In this document: in pieces, positions 28,267 to 39,824 of the stretch
Numbering within the stretch: the first letter of the stretch is position 1
How the letters are laid out: each line of letters begins with the position of its first letter
Assembly (NCBI GenBank): GCA_013398955.1
Contig: VWPU01004201.1
Coordinates: 88,594 to 152,593 of the forward strand
Direction of reading: 5' to 3'
Length of the DNA: 64,000 bases
Source: Callaeas wilsoni
Taxonomy: Eukaryota; Chordata; Aves; Passeriformes; Callaeidae
Translations under genes and position numbers: made by a program
The notes under the pieces: generated by a model
Databases searched by the model: none
Told to the model about the DNA's origin: nothing
What the model saw: the letters and a program-made list of their open reading frames with translations, nothing else

Positions 28267-29009
28267 TGTGCTGGTTTGAGATAGTGTAGAGTTAATTTTC
28301 TTCCTAGTAGCTGATATGGGGCTATGATTTGGATTTGTGCTGGAGACAGTGTTGATAACACAGGGACGTTTTCATTATTGCTGAGCAGCGCTTATGCAGA
28401 GCCAAGGCCTTTCGTGCTCCTCACACCACCCCACCAGTGAGCAGGCTGGGGGTGCACAAGGAGCTGAGAGGGAGCACAGCCAGGAGAGCTGACCCCAACT
28501 GACCACTGGGATATTCAATAGCATATGGCACCATGCTCAGCATATAGAGCTGGGGGAAGATGGGGGCATTTAGAGTGATGGCATTTGTCTTCCCAAGTCA
28601 CTGTTACATGTGATGGAGGCCAGCTTTTCTGGAGATGGTTGAACACTTGCCTGACCAGAGGAAATAAATGATCTCCCGGATATTTTACAGACTATTCCAA
28701 GTTGGAAGGCACCTCCGGCAAGGATCACTGAGTCCAACTCTTAAGTGAATGGCCTGGATAATGATCAAACATGTGATGTTGGTGTTATTAGCACCATGCT
28801 CTAACCTATGGAGCTAATACCAGGTGGCGAATGAAATTCTTGTTTTGCTTTGCTTGTGCGCAGTTTCTGCTTTCCCTATTAAACTATCTTTATCTTAACC
28901 CACAAGTTTTCTCACTTCCACTTTTCTGATTCTCTACCTGATCCTGTGGTGGGGAAGTGAGCGAGTGGCTTTGTGGGGCTTAGCTGCCACTTGCGGTTAA
29001 GCCATGACA
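28267..29009 (+). mobile_element. Solo LTR of an endogenous retrovirus (ERVL-like, songbird type), SINE-interrupted
   Basis: The element starts TGTGCTGGTTTGAG and ends CCATGACA, giving the TG...CA termini of an LTR. It is flanked by a 5-bp target duplication with one mismatch (CTTAT at 28262-28266, CTTAC at 29010-29014). Internal blocks such as TTGTTTTGCTTTGCTTG, CTATTAAACTATCTTTATC and GTTTTCTCACTTCCAC are characteristic of LTRs abundant in songbird genomes. ATTAAA near 28880 could be its polyadenylation signal. No internal retroviral genes are present, so this is a solo LTR left by recombination. A minus-strand SINE interrupts it at about 28681-28823. It lies antisense to COLEC12. Confidence 0.88.
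28681..28823 (-). mobile_element. tRNA-Ile-derived SINE with CR1-like tail (TguSINE1-like), nested in LTR
   Basis: On the minus strand 28823-28750 resembles tRNA-Ile(AAT). It has TTAGCTCCATAGGTTAGAGC in the D-arm/A-box region, ATGGTGCTAATAACACCA around the anticodon loop (anticodon AAT at 28789-28787) and a decayed B box (GTTTGATCATT). The remainder resembles a CR1 3' end: GAGTTGGACTCAGTGATCC, then CCTTCCAACTTGGAATA. This head-tail design matches the passerine SINE group described as TguSINE1. It interrupts the LTR, so it inserted later. The copy is diverged and the exact 3' end is uncertain. Confidence 0.85.
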
Positions 29010-29014
29010 CTTAC

Positions 29015-32000
29015 TAAAAAACCAGGAAGCTTCTTTTAACAACCATATCAACGTGGAAAGCTTGCACAATTGACTGAAAACTGTATCCTTTTAATCATTT
29101 TTATGGTGGAATAAACTGCTACATTTGACCCAGTGTATTGCACTGATATCAAGAACATAAAGTCCCATATGTAGTGCTAGCTTCTGAGGGATTTTCTCTC
29201 CCTGCCTTTCAACTTACACATTTATAGGTTTCCAGGTGCTAAGAGGAAATCTGTCCAAAATTAAGTACTTGAGCACGGTTACATTGGCAAGACCTACACC
29301 TAGCTAGAGCCTAAAAACCGATCCCTTATTAGAGCACCTCAGTGGACTGAATTTATTAGCAATCTGAGCCAGAGTGCAAGCCACACAGTGGATGCAAGTC
29401 AGTCAGAAAATGGGGCTTGGTGCTTGGTAGGGTTGGGGATTACTCAGCCTGCCTTGGACTCTGCTGCAGAAACTGAGCTTCTCTACCCTGGATGCTGACA
29501 GTATTGTTTACTATGTGTTCATGTGTCTCTGCATTGCACCACAGTTACACAAGCAGACTTGTGAGTGCAGCGTCAGCCACCTGCATGATAAGGAGCTCCT
29601 GCTGGGGTTTGCTTATAGTGGTCTGTCTGGCTCCAGTTGTTTTGTTACACAGGGTCAGAGGATTCCCCAGGGCTTCACATCCATTCCTTGACAAAGCAGA
29701 AGAACCACCCTGAAATATTTTCTGTCTTCTCTTATTTCGGGCATGTACTCACTACAGATTACAAAAATCTGCTGTTCTTCTATGCCAGGCCAGGTTTTAT
29801 CTGTCATTAGTCAATGCCTGCATAACCTCAGCATTTCTCTCTCCTATCTGGAGAACGTTAAGCCAGAATTAATGACACATGGCTAACAGGCATCACGGCT
29901 AATATGTCACCAAGATTATATCTCCCAAAGCAGCAGTCTCTGCTGAGCATCAGTCCTTGCCTTCGTGACTCTGCTGTACTCCTCCATGTAGTTTACTAAT
30001 TCAGATTATGTGTAACATCTTTTGTTATTTAACACTAATAGGATTCAGTTGAACAATGCTTAATTACATCCAGGTCTCCTTCAATGGATGGCTCGTTCCC
30101 CCTGTCAATGATCTAATAAGTACTGAGACATACCATAAAGTGGAGAATGAGTAATGCACACGGAGGTGATTATTATGCTGTGGTGCTCATGATAAGAGCT
30201 GGAACAGATCACTGGATTATTGAAGCTACATGGACTTTGGGATAGCCCCTGCAAAACATTTTCAAGACTCCAGAGTTTCTCTCAGTGCCCAGGTTAACAT
30301 ACCCATCCAGGCTGCTTTATCCTTCTTTCCAAATGACTGTTCCCTTTACACCATTTACTGCATCCTGAGGGATGGTTATTTTATCTCATCATGGATTTAT
30401 CCTCATGAAAACTGGGGAAGACTGGAAGAAGTTTGCAGCTCACAGTCATTCTTAAGTAATAGTTAATGGTGGATCCAGGACACCAAATTCTCTTTTATAC
30501 CTACTTAGTCTGGTTAGCCATGACAGAAGTCATCAATAGGCATAAAAAGCATGATACCTTTTAGACTGGTGAGGTGGATCAAGTGAAAATTCCCCAGTTT
30601 GACAGAGCTAGAGTCAAATACGGGGGTAGCCCCAAAAGCATGGCTTCAAGGCCCCAGCTGTTGAACTCAGGCATGGGAGATGGTCAAATTGCTGCCCACC
30701 CTGTCAACATGTTGTCCTGAGCAGAAGACGGCAGACCATAAGTCATGATGCCTGAGGTATACACTGTGCAAGCCTCTGAAGTGCTGTGACACTCCAAAAA
30801 TGCTCTGGATAGAAAAGGAAATGGTGCATGCGACCCACCTCAACCCATGAGGTGTCAACAAGGGTTTAATTTACGCAGAATTGGACCATGGGCTACATAA
30901 CTCAGTATCACCCTTCAGCATGCACAGCCAAGGACTGCTTTGCTTTGCTTCACTAGTGCTCAGCAGTGAGCACCCCCTAAACTCTACAATCCCTCCTTAC
31001 AATTCAATCCCTGATCCCCTGGGTGATTCCCTAGCTCCTCTAAGTCATCCAAAAGATTTTGGAGAGGAACACAACAGGTCAGCCAGACTCCTTCCATACT
31101 CCACCAGAAAAAGCAGAACACTCACCCTGCTTACATTACATGTTTTGGGAGCTGGGGTGCACAACACCTCAGCCAGAACACTGCAGCTCATCGACCATTT
31201 GCAGCCAATTCCTGGACCATTCTGTAATGTGCCACAGGAGCCCTCAATAATGAAAGCAAATGCAGTCAGCATCTCCCTGAAAACATCCAGCAGGTGTTTT
31301 TATGTACTAACCTGCTGAATAACAGTGTAAAAAATTCTGCATCATACAGAAGCATGATCTGTCCAGTGTGCTTTCTTACACCTCTCCACATCACATTCAA
31401 CCTAACTCAGCTGCCTGGATAATCCAAAGGAAAACTTTCATCAAATTCAGTGGGCATCTTGCCTTTCTCCACAGTGACAGGACAAAGATTTAATTGCTTA
31501 TCATGGATTTCTGTCAGGAAGATCTAACTCACTCCTTCAGTTTGCTTATTTCTGCTGAAAACAGTCTCATTACATGAGACTTGGTACACATACTACAGTA
31601 ATAAAAAATGGCCCGTGCCATCATTTCAGAAGACAAACAAAATAAGTTAAATATCAGAAAATATGATAACTTCATGGTTGTTTTTCATAAAAAATATGTT
31701 TTTACCAGATTCCCTCTTCCTCGCCTTTAGAGTGTTTCAGAAAGAAACAGTATCCCTCTGTTCTGGACAGGTCACACTCCTGTTTCGCCACAGCTGTGAG
31801 CACTGGTTCCACCCCTGGAATTTGTACAACCTGGACTGGTCTGTTTATATTTGCTTGTAAGGAGCCCAGTTAACTCTCACAAATGCTGATGTGGAAGCAC
31901 AGAGATACCACAGAAGCCTCAAACTTGCCTAACTCCTGCCAGAGACATGTTGAATTAGCTGTAATACCTTCCGTGATGCTGCTGCAGCAAGGAGTCTGTC

Positions 32001-33971
32001 AACAAGTCCTTTTTCAGCACAGAACACTCCAGGCAAATACAGCCCTGATCTGTGAGGGACACTGAGCAGTTTTACAGCCACAACCACATCACTTGATGCT
32101 AAACCTCTGCCGAACTGAGCAGAAGAAACGGGAGTGTTACATCCCTTCCCACCCTCCATCCCTGTGCCCTATTCTGCACGTTTTAGAGAGGTTTTTATTC
32201 TCTAAAGCATAATTTGCATGCATCTAGAAACCATAATTTGAGCTCTACTACATAGTCTCTTGGTGATTTTTAAAACTGTGTTCATTAAACTCACATTGCA
32301 TTCTGATACTCAAAGTGGAAAAAAACCGTAACTGGAAATCTCTTAGTAAAACGTCCCTGTGTTAGTTCCAGATTAAGAAGTTTAAATGAGATAATGATGA
32401 TTGACACACAAAGACCCTCCTTGGCCTGTACCAAAAGACCTAGAGGTGTTAAGATGAAACAACTCAAACAAGTAAAAAAAAGCATTTATGAATTTGCTTG
32501 GAGAATAGTTCAGCCTCATGTTTACTAGCTGGTTACAAACAGGGCTAGAAGCCCTTGCCTGTTCTCAATAATTTTTGTGGAAGGCAGTATATTTTAAAAT
32601 ATGCTTTTATATGACAGCTAACAGATGAACTAATTTATTTATTGCTCATAAAGACTTGAGGACTTAGTCATTCAGTGGAGAAGGCTCTCCTGGAAACATG
32701 GATGCTCCTAAAATGCTACTACTGTCTATTACTTTTACTCTTTGAATCTCAAGTCTAGAAGCCAACAGAGCAGACGTGTGAATTCCTGCTGTCACATCCT
32801 TCCCTCGGCCTGCAGGTTATTACCCACTCTTTGCTCATTGCACCTGCTGAGACCACAAGATCTTGCACGATTCTTAGTATGAATTTTTTGTTGATGAATT
32901 TCAGATGCTATGGAATAAGCACCATGAGTAACAGCAACAGCCCATCATCTAGATGCTGGAAAAGAAACAGTTGTTCACTGGAAGCATGAAACATTTTAGT
33001 CAGATCTTCTCAGATTTTCTGCAGATATTAAATAGGGGCAGTCTGCAATATCATTTTGAGCAGGGTGCTGCTAATGAAACCACATATGACACTTTTTTTT
33101 GGGGAAATTAAACCCAGTGGAAGTTTTTACTAGAATAATGTGTCTATGGAATAAGGCAGTTCCATTTGAAAGATTTAATATTTACAAACACTTTCAGATT
33201 TTTCTTTAACGAAAGCTAAAATAAGCTGTGGATAATGTTTAGATTCTGGACAAAGGATGATGAACAAGCATGAAAACATTCTGCAAAACTGAAAAATTGC
33301 ACTACTCAATTGAAATGTGTTTATTTTGAGGTAGCAAAAAGGAAACACTGGACAGTATTCCTAAATAAACCACTGTGACACCTCATGCATTTCTGGCTTG
33401 GGAGCCCAGCCTCCTAGTGAAAACTGAGACTAATTTATCTAATCTGCTTGTCCATGAAACAAAGAAACAAAGTTTAAATCACACCAGAATAAAGTAGAAT
33501 AGCTCAGGAATTCTGAAGCTGCTCTTCAGCTGAAGACCTCAAAATAAAGCTGCATAAGCTTCTCCAAGATGATCCTTTGTACAACTGTCCCTTGTTGGTG
33601 GGGAAGGTGGGTGAGAATCATACGGTGCCTTTATTCAGAGCAACAAAACAAAAAGTTGAAATGCCAGCATTTTTCTTTCTGGGACCAAAGTATCAAAAGT
33701 TTTTGACAAGCTCTAATATTAGAGCAATACATCAGCACTGCACTAATTCTGAACAGAAGTACTTCCATATAAAAACAAACTTATATACTTGGAATTTAAC
33801 ACCAAATTCAGCCCCATGCAATGCAGTCCTATTTGCAGTATGTAATCCCACATATGAAATCTAAATGAAAGAAGCATTTGATGCTTTGAAACTTCCATAT
33901 CACAAATAGATGGGCCATGAATTGTGGTGAAAACAGACAGAAAAAATACCTCTTCTGCACAGTCTCTCAAT
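29015..33971. other. Intronic stretch without recognised gene
   Basis: Unique sequence. A 145-codon plus-strand frame at 30881-31318 lies in a segment slightly GC-richer than its flanks but matches no family I recognise. No repeats of known type were seen. Confidence 0.55.
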
Positions 33972-35026
33972 AAATTCCTGAATTCACTGCTAGAAGTGAT
34001 TACCAACCAGTCAGCCTCACCTCCATGCCTGGTAAGACCACAGAACTGATCATCCTGGAAGTTATGTTGAAATGTATGGAAGAGAGGGAGGTGACTAGAG
34101 ACAGCCAGCATGTCTTCACCAAGAGCAAATCACGCCTGGGTAATCTAGTGGCCTCCTATGATGGAATGACTGCATCAGTGGTCCCTCACCACAGGGAAGG
34201 GATGCCATCCAGAGGGACCTTGACAAAATCTCAGGAGTGGACCCATGTGAATTCTGTGAAGTTCAGTAAGACCAAGTGTAAGGTTCTGCATGTAGGTCTG
34301 GGCAATCCCCAGTATCAGTACAGACCGGGAGGGGAATGGATATGAGAGCAGCCTGGCAGAGAAGGATTTGGGGATATCGGTGCATGAAAAATTTGGCATG
34401 AGCCAGCATGAACCACACCCTGGGCTGCATCAGAGAAACATGGCTAGCAGGTTGAGGAGGGGTCATTCTCCCAACTACTCCTCTCTCATGAAACCCCACC
34501 TGGAATACTGCATCCAATTCTGTATGTCCATCCAGTTTCCACAGTACAAAAAGACATGGACCTGTTGGAGCAGGTCCAGAGGAGGGCTAAAAAAGTGGTC
34601 AGAGCACCTCTCCTATGAAGACAGGCTGAGAGAGCTGGAGTTGTTCAGCCTGGAGAGAAGACTCCGGGGACACCTCAGAGAAGCATTCCAGTACTTACAG
34701 AGGGCTTATAAAAAAGATGGAGAGGGACTTTTGAGCAGGGCCTATAGTGACACGACAAGGGGAAACAGTTTTAAACTGTCAGAGGATAGATTTAGATTGG
34801 ACACCAGGAAGAAATTTTTCATGGTGAGGGTGGTGAGACCTTGGGTCAGGTTGCCCAGAGAAGGTGTAGATTTCTCATTATGGCATGTGCCCAAAGTCAG
34901 GTTGGATGGGGCTTTGAGCAATCTGATCTAGTGAAAGATGTCCCTGCCCAGGGCACGGGAGTTGAACTGGATGATCTTTAATGTACCTTCCAAACTGAAC
35001 CATTCTTTGATTCTATGCTTCTATGA
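33972..35026 (+). mobile_element. CR1 LINE copy, 5'-truncated and internally deleted
   Basis: The left part (about 33997-34170) encodes a reverse-transcriptase stretch, YQPVSLTSMPGK, continuing through DSQHVFTKSKSRLGNL, typical of CR1 ORF2. The frame then jumps to the later ORF2 motif EWTHVNSVKFSKTKCKVLH (from about 34233), so the central RT catalytic part is missing. After a stop and frame change near 34341, a 187-codon open stretch (34368-34931) carries the C-terminal CR1 region (KPHLEYCIQF, HLSYEDRLRELELFSLE, VRLPREGVDF). The 3' UTR reads GTCCCTGCCC, GATGATCTTTAA, CTTCCAAACTGAACC and ends with three octamers (35002-35025). It is inactive. The orientation is plus, antisense to COLEC12. Confidence 0.93.
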
Positions 35027-38000
35027 TTTTAGACATCCAAAAAGGAACCCAAGCACTGAGAGAGTGAGGACCCAGCAAGGTTTTCATTACTTGGATATGT
35101 TGTGCCATCATGGCTACAGATTTAGCTTTTGGGTGCAAACTTCCTTCAAACCATCAATTACTGTCCATTTAAAGCTTTCCTTGTGTATTTGATTGGTCAG
35201 TCAAGAAGAATCTCTGATTTTCCCAGCTTTATAAGGAGCCACAGGATTGCTTTAGTCAGGCTTTGGAAAAACAATATCCAAGCATGTAATGAACAAAGAT
35301 GAGGGTTACTGCACAGGTGACAGGAATACTGCACATCAACATCTGGGTGAGGCAGGTGGTATGTAAGAAGAAAGAACATGACAGTTTATTATTTAAATAT
35401 GAAAATTGTATTTTGTGAAAGTATTTTCAAAGTACTAGCTCATCAGAGGTGAAGACCTCGGATTCTGTTTGCTTTCTCTAGAACATGTCATAAATATATG
35501 TATTTCGTTTACAGATCGACTGAGAGCATACAGACCCTCCAAAACGAGGCCTGAGTTGCCTGATGGGTGTCTGATGAAGACATCAGCCTATACACCTTTT
35601 GTGAAGCCCTGATGTCAAGAAAGTGAAAAATGCAAATCTCCTCAGAGAAACTGTGGTAAACTGAAAGAATTTATCAGCAGTTTCCTCTGAAAAGCTTATG
35701 CATTTACAAGCACAATTTTCCCATTTGTTACAGTACTCTGTACCACAGTGCACTGATGCCAAGTTATGCTCGAATGGCTTGATTGTAAAAAATGTGTGGT
35801 GTTTATGAGAAGAACTTGGTAGAGGATTCACCATTTTAGTTGCATGTTATGAATAGAGGCTATTGAGGACCCCAATTTGTAGGCATGCAAGAATTTGGAG
35901 GTGTCTTCCCACAGGTATGGTGTGGCAAGGGCATCCACAGAGCAGTGGGCATGAGGGGCTCTCTGCTATGTAGGCAGCAGGATGAGCAGTTGACACAGAA
36001 TCTTCTTTGCCCCTTCTCACCAACCACTTGCAGTCCTTGCTCTGGGGTCCGGAATTTAGGCCAAAACAAATGGGGAGGAAAAAAAATAATCCACATTTTG
36101 GGATAGGGGATAAGGGAGGTAAAATTTACGTAGACATTTTTTGTTTTCATTGGTAGGCACTGGACACTGCTCACAGGTTTGGTATGTCAGACATGGCCCC
36201 AGCAGAGACCGCCCAGCAAAGAGGCTGCAGGTGAGGCAACTGCTTTAGCCAGGGCTGTTACCACTACAAACATGTTTCTCTTTTGGAATCTGTTTGGTAC
36301 TTGTCCTCACCTACCAAACACAGGCAATATTATAAAACAAATAAACAAAATAATACCATTAATGTATTTTCCAAATCCAGTGATTTATTGTGACCAAAGA
36401 CATGCAACAAAGATCCTATTTGGCCAGTCCTGTCTTCATACTTTCTTTAATTGCAGTATCACTAGAGGAAAGTACATCACACTTCCTATATTCTTGACTT
36501 CTTACATAATAGAGGAAAACAAGCTCAGGCTCAAAATAACCCAAGAACCCCATAACAGGGGAGGAAAAAAATCCCAAACCAAGAGAAAAATTAACATTCC
36601 ACATGCTTCAAGAATGTAAACAACGTCATCACACAGACATGCAGAAAACTGGTGTTACTCAAACCAGGCACTGCCAGCTCTCCATCTAATGAGTTGTTGA
36701 ATCCTGAGACAATCAGAAACCGCTCATGAGACCTTAGTGAACAACAGCATTTGTTTTCCCTTCTGATTTCTCTTTATTAAAAGCTACAGGAAAATCACTG
36801 GGCTAGAAAGACTACCTCAATTACTCTTAATTGCTGTCCATTCTGATTAGCCCAGGCCATGGCGATGCTGCAACAACCGGCACAGGATACAAAGCAGGTG
36901 CTCTGTCTCTTCCCGGTCACTCCATGTGCTCACAGTGGAAATGCCATTGAGGGAATGGGTACGAGCTTGCCGTTCACAGAGCCTGGCGATACCCATGACC
37001 ACATTTCGTGTTAAAAGGAAGGCCTGGCCTTCCTGTTTTGCTCAACTGTCCCTTTTTTTTTCCCCCTCTATGTTTTGGGCAGTGTTCCAAGTAATCTCAT
37101 GAATGAAACCCCACCTTGCAGAGCAAGAGAGGTGCCACTGCTTGGATGGGAGGGTGACCATGGCTGTGGCAGCTCATCTACAGAGCAGGGACATGTGTAT
37201 GGCCCAGTGGGCCAGATACATAAAAGCAGAAAGAAACAACTTTCCCAGAATCAAGATCAAGACAGAGGACTGCCTCAAGGGAGCTGAGTGAACACTGAAG
37301 CCTTTTGGAACAAAACAGAGGAAGTAAGATATTGCTTATTCCTGGTCCTTGCTATTTCTCCTTTGGCATATATCTGCGAGACAGCTGGGGCATAACAACA
37401 AGTAACTAACAGAGTTCCTTGACACATAAAAAGAGTGGGAAAACAGCGGTGCAAGGTGGTAAACTCTGAGTTTTCAGTCTGCTTCCTACAAGGTTTTCCC
37501 CATTAAAAGATAAGAGAATATCAGAAACATACATACTGGGATAATATATATTATCCAATATAGAGGAGATAGATATGGCTTCTGAACATAAATTGCCATA
37601 AAATCAAGTTTAGCTATTAGCTGTTTTATCACCCAGTCATCTAGGACCACATTCAACATCTCTATTATTCACTAAAAATTAATAATACAGCAATGAGAAT
37701 GTTGGAATGTCCATCTCAAATCAGCTTGCAGTAAAGACCAACTTACTAGTTAAATAACAGCAAACAGAGTCTCTTAATACGATCAATCAGTGAGGAGACC
37801 CAGTACTGAACAAAATGTTATTTTTATAAATCCCATACCAACCTGATGCAAAACTACGTGGCAGGACTGACTTTACTTCAGCAAAACTTTAAAACCTTTA
37901 CAATGAGATGCAATAATTCTTTGATGCTATGCAAGTGTTAGCAAACTTTCTTATGCTCCTCTGACAAGTGTTAAAAGACTACATGGTGCATGCAGCTACA

Positions 38001-39777
38001 GAGGAAACTAGTCTTGCTCACTGAGATCCTGGCTCTAATTCACTAAATACAATGAAAATAAATGATGGATCTTATTTTGATTTAAAGCAATGTACTTATT
38101 TAGGCCTTTCAGCTGACTGCACAAGTATTGTTTAACTCTCTGCCTTCTAACAGTAGGATGACACAAACCTACCCAAAACATTTCACACTTCAACACTGTC
38201 AGGGACAACACTGCTTTAATCAGTGGAGCTGTACCTATTTGCAACAGAATTGTCTGTGACCTAAAAACGTAACTCCGGAGAGATAGTCACAAAATTCTCC
38301 ACTCTCCTCAGATTTCTAAAAGACATTTAAAATTATTATGAGAAAATTATGTTACAGATAGCTTCCATGAATTTCAAAAAGAGCCTGAAGCAAGGAATCC
38401 CAGAAAAAACCCCACAATGTTCTGCTTACTGTACTACAGCTGAAATGCATAATCAGAATTTTAAGGCCTGGGAAATCAGCATGGATAATCTCAAACCCTT
38501 GTAAACAAACCATAACGTGACAAGAATGATGGTTTGCTGTGGGTATCTCATCAGCACCAGGCAGAGCTGCAGACAAATTACAGATCATCCTCCTCCCAGA
38601 TCTGTCTTTCACCTAAGCTTTCCCCATGCCCCTGTTCAAATATTTCAAATAAGCCACTTTGACTTAAATGTCTAATTTACTGGAAATCTGCTGGCAATAT
38701 CTTATGAGTTGGCTGAAAAACAAGCAAAGGAATCTGCAAAGCTTTAAAACCAACACAGTTTTAAATGGGGATGTATGCTGACTGCTTTTTCTCTCTCTTA
38801 GTAGTGGTCAGCTCTGGCAGCAAAATGCTTTAAAAAACATACAGCCCGTGCTAGAAAAAGATCAAAAGCAGATCAGATGTCAGGGCCAGCTCACGTCAGT
38901 CTTGCAAGAAGGAGGAAAAAACAAAGTGAGAAGATGAGTTTTTCCTGCCATGCATCACTCTACGTCCCCCATCTGCACACAAGGGCTCCTGGGCACAGCA
39001 CAGCATCTCTGCCAGGGGACCTGGACCCACAGCACGAGTGGGATCGTGCTGTCCACCACCGCCCCACCCCTCTCCCGAACAGAGCTCATCAGCCTTTATT
39101 CTGGCAGCACCAGGACTTTCCTCCCAGTGCTCCTCCTCATTGGGCTGGCAGTCCTGGAGAAGGCAAAGAAGCCTGGGTGCTGGTTTGACTTGGCATGGAA
39201 CAGCGATAGGGTTCAGGGTGAGGGCAGCCCTGCTCACAGGCAGGCAGTGGGTGCCCATGCAGGGCCTGGCTGTCTCTGGGAGTGGGAGGTCAAACCCTGG
39301 ATTTGTGAGCAGTGGCAGGTCATGGCACTGCTCTCCCTCCCTGCCCTCGCTACACTACGTCCCATTTTATCTGTTTGCATTTGCAAGACTACACAGACTG
39401 TGCTGGGCTAAAAATGTGCAGATAATGCTCTATTTTCTTTAAGAGCATGAAGTCTTTTAAACATTTTGGAGGTCGACATGAAAGAAGAGTCCCCCCCAAG
39501 AGTCTTAAATGCCATACCCATTTTCCATGGGATTTTCCTAAAGGGCTGTGTTGGGACCCATATGAAAAGCAGTGAGTTGAGTTCACAGCCCTGTATATCC
39601 CTTCTAGACAGGCACACAATGGCAGCTGACCGGGGAGCACCCCCTTCACCCCCGCCCACCTCCTCTCTGCTCTGTTCTCCGATGCTCGGGGGTGAAGGTG
39701 GCAAGCGCCCATCGATTTCGGGGCAGGATTAACCTGAACATCAGCCAGCCGTTTGCCGGGATTTTGGGGGCTCGCTG

Positions 39778-39824
39778 TGCTGACGTGAGGTGAGCGGCAG
39801 CAGTCCATGCCCTGCTGACTCAGC
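39778..39824. promoter_or_regulatory. Pair of MARE/AP-1-like motifs in GC-rich patch
   Basis: TGCTGACGTGAG (39778-39789) and TGCTGACTCAGC (39813-39824) start 35 bp apart. The second is 12 of 13 bases of the palindromic T-MARE bound by MAF/NRF2-type factors and contains a perfect AP-1 core TGACTCA. The first shares the TGCTGAC half. The sites lie in a CpG-richer patch with few repeats. Function is inferred from motif alone. Confidence 0.35.

Noticed and set aside
28750..28823. Possible functional tRNA-Ile gene
   Set aside because: Box A and box B are mutated, the acceptor stem does not pair, and the sequence continues into a CR1-like tail inside an LTR, so it is a SINE head and not a tRNA gene.
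30881..31318. 145-codon plus-strand frame, considered as part of an old retroelement
   Set aside because: No reverse transcriptase, protease or other mobile-element motif visible, and no terminal repeats around it.
38950..39442. Overlapping 153- and 134-codon plus-strand frames
   Set aside because: Two different frames are open over the same GC-rich patch, which points to composition, not coding. No homology recognised.
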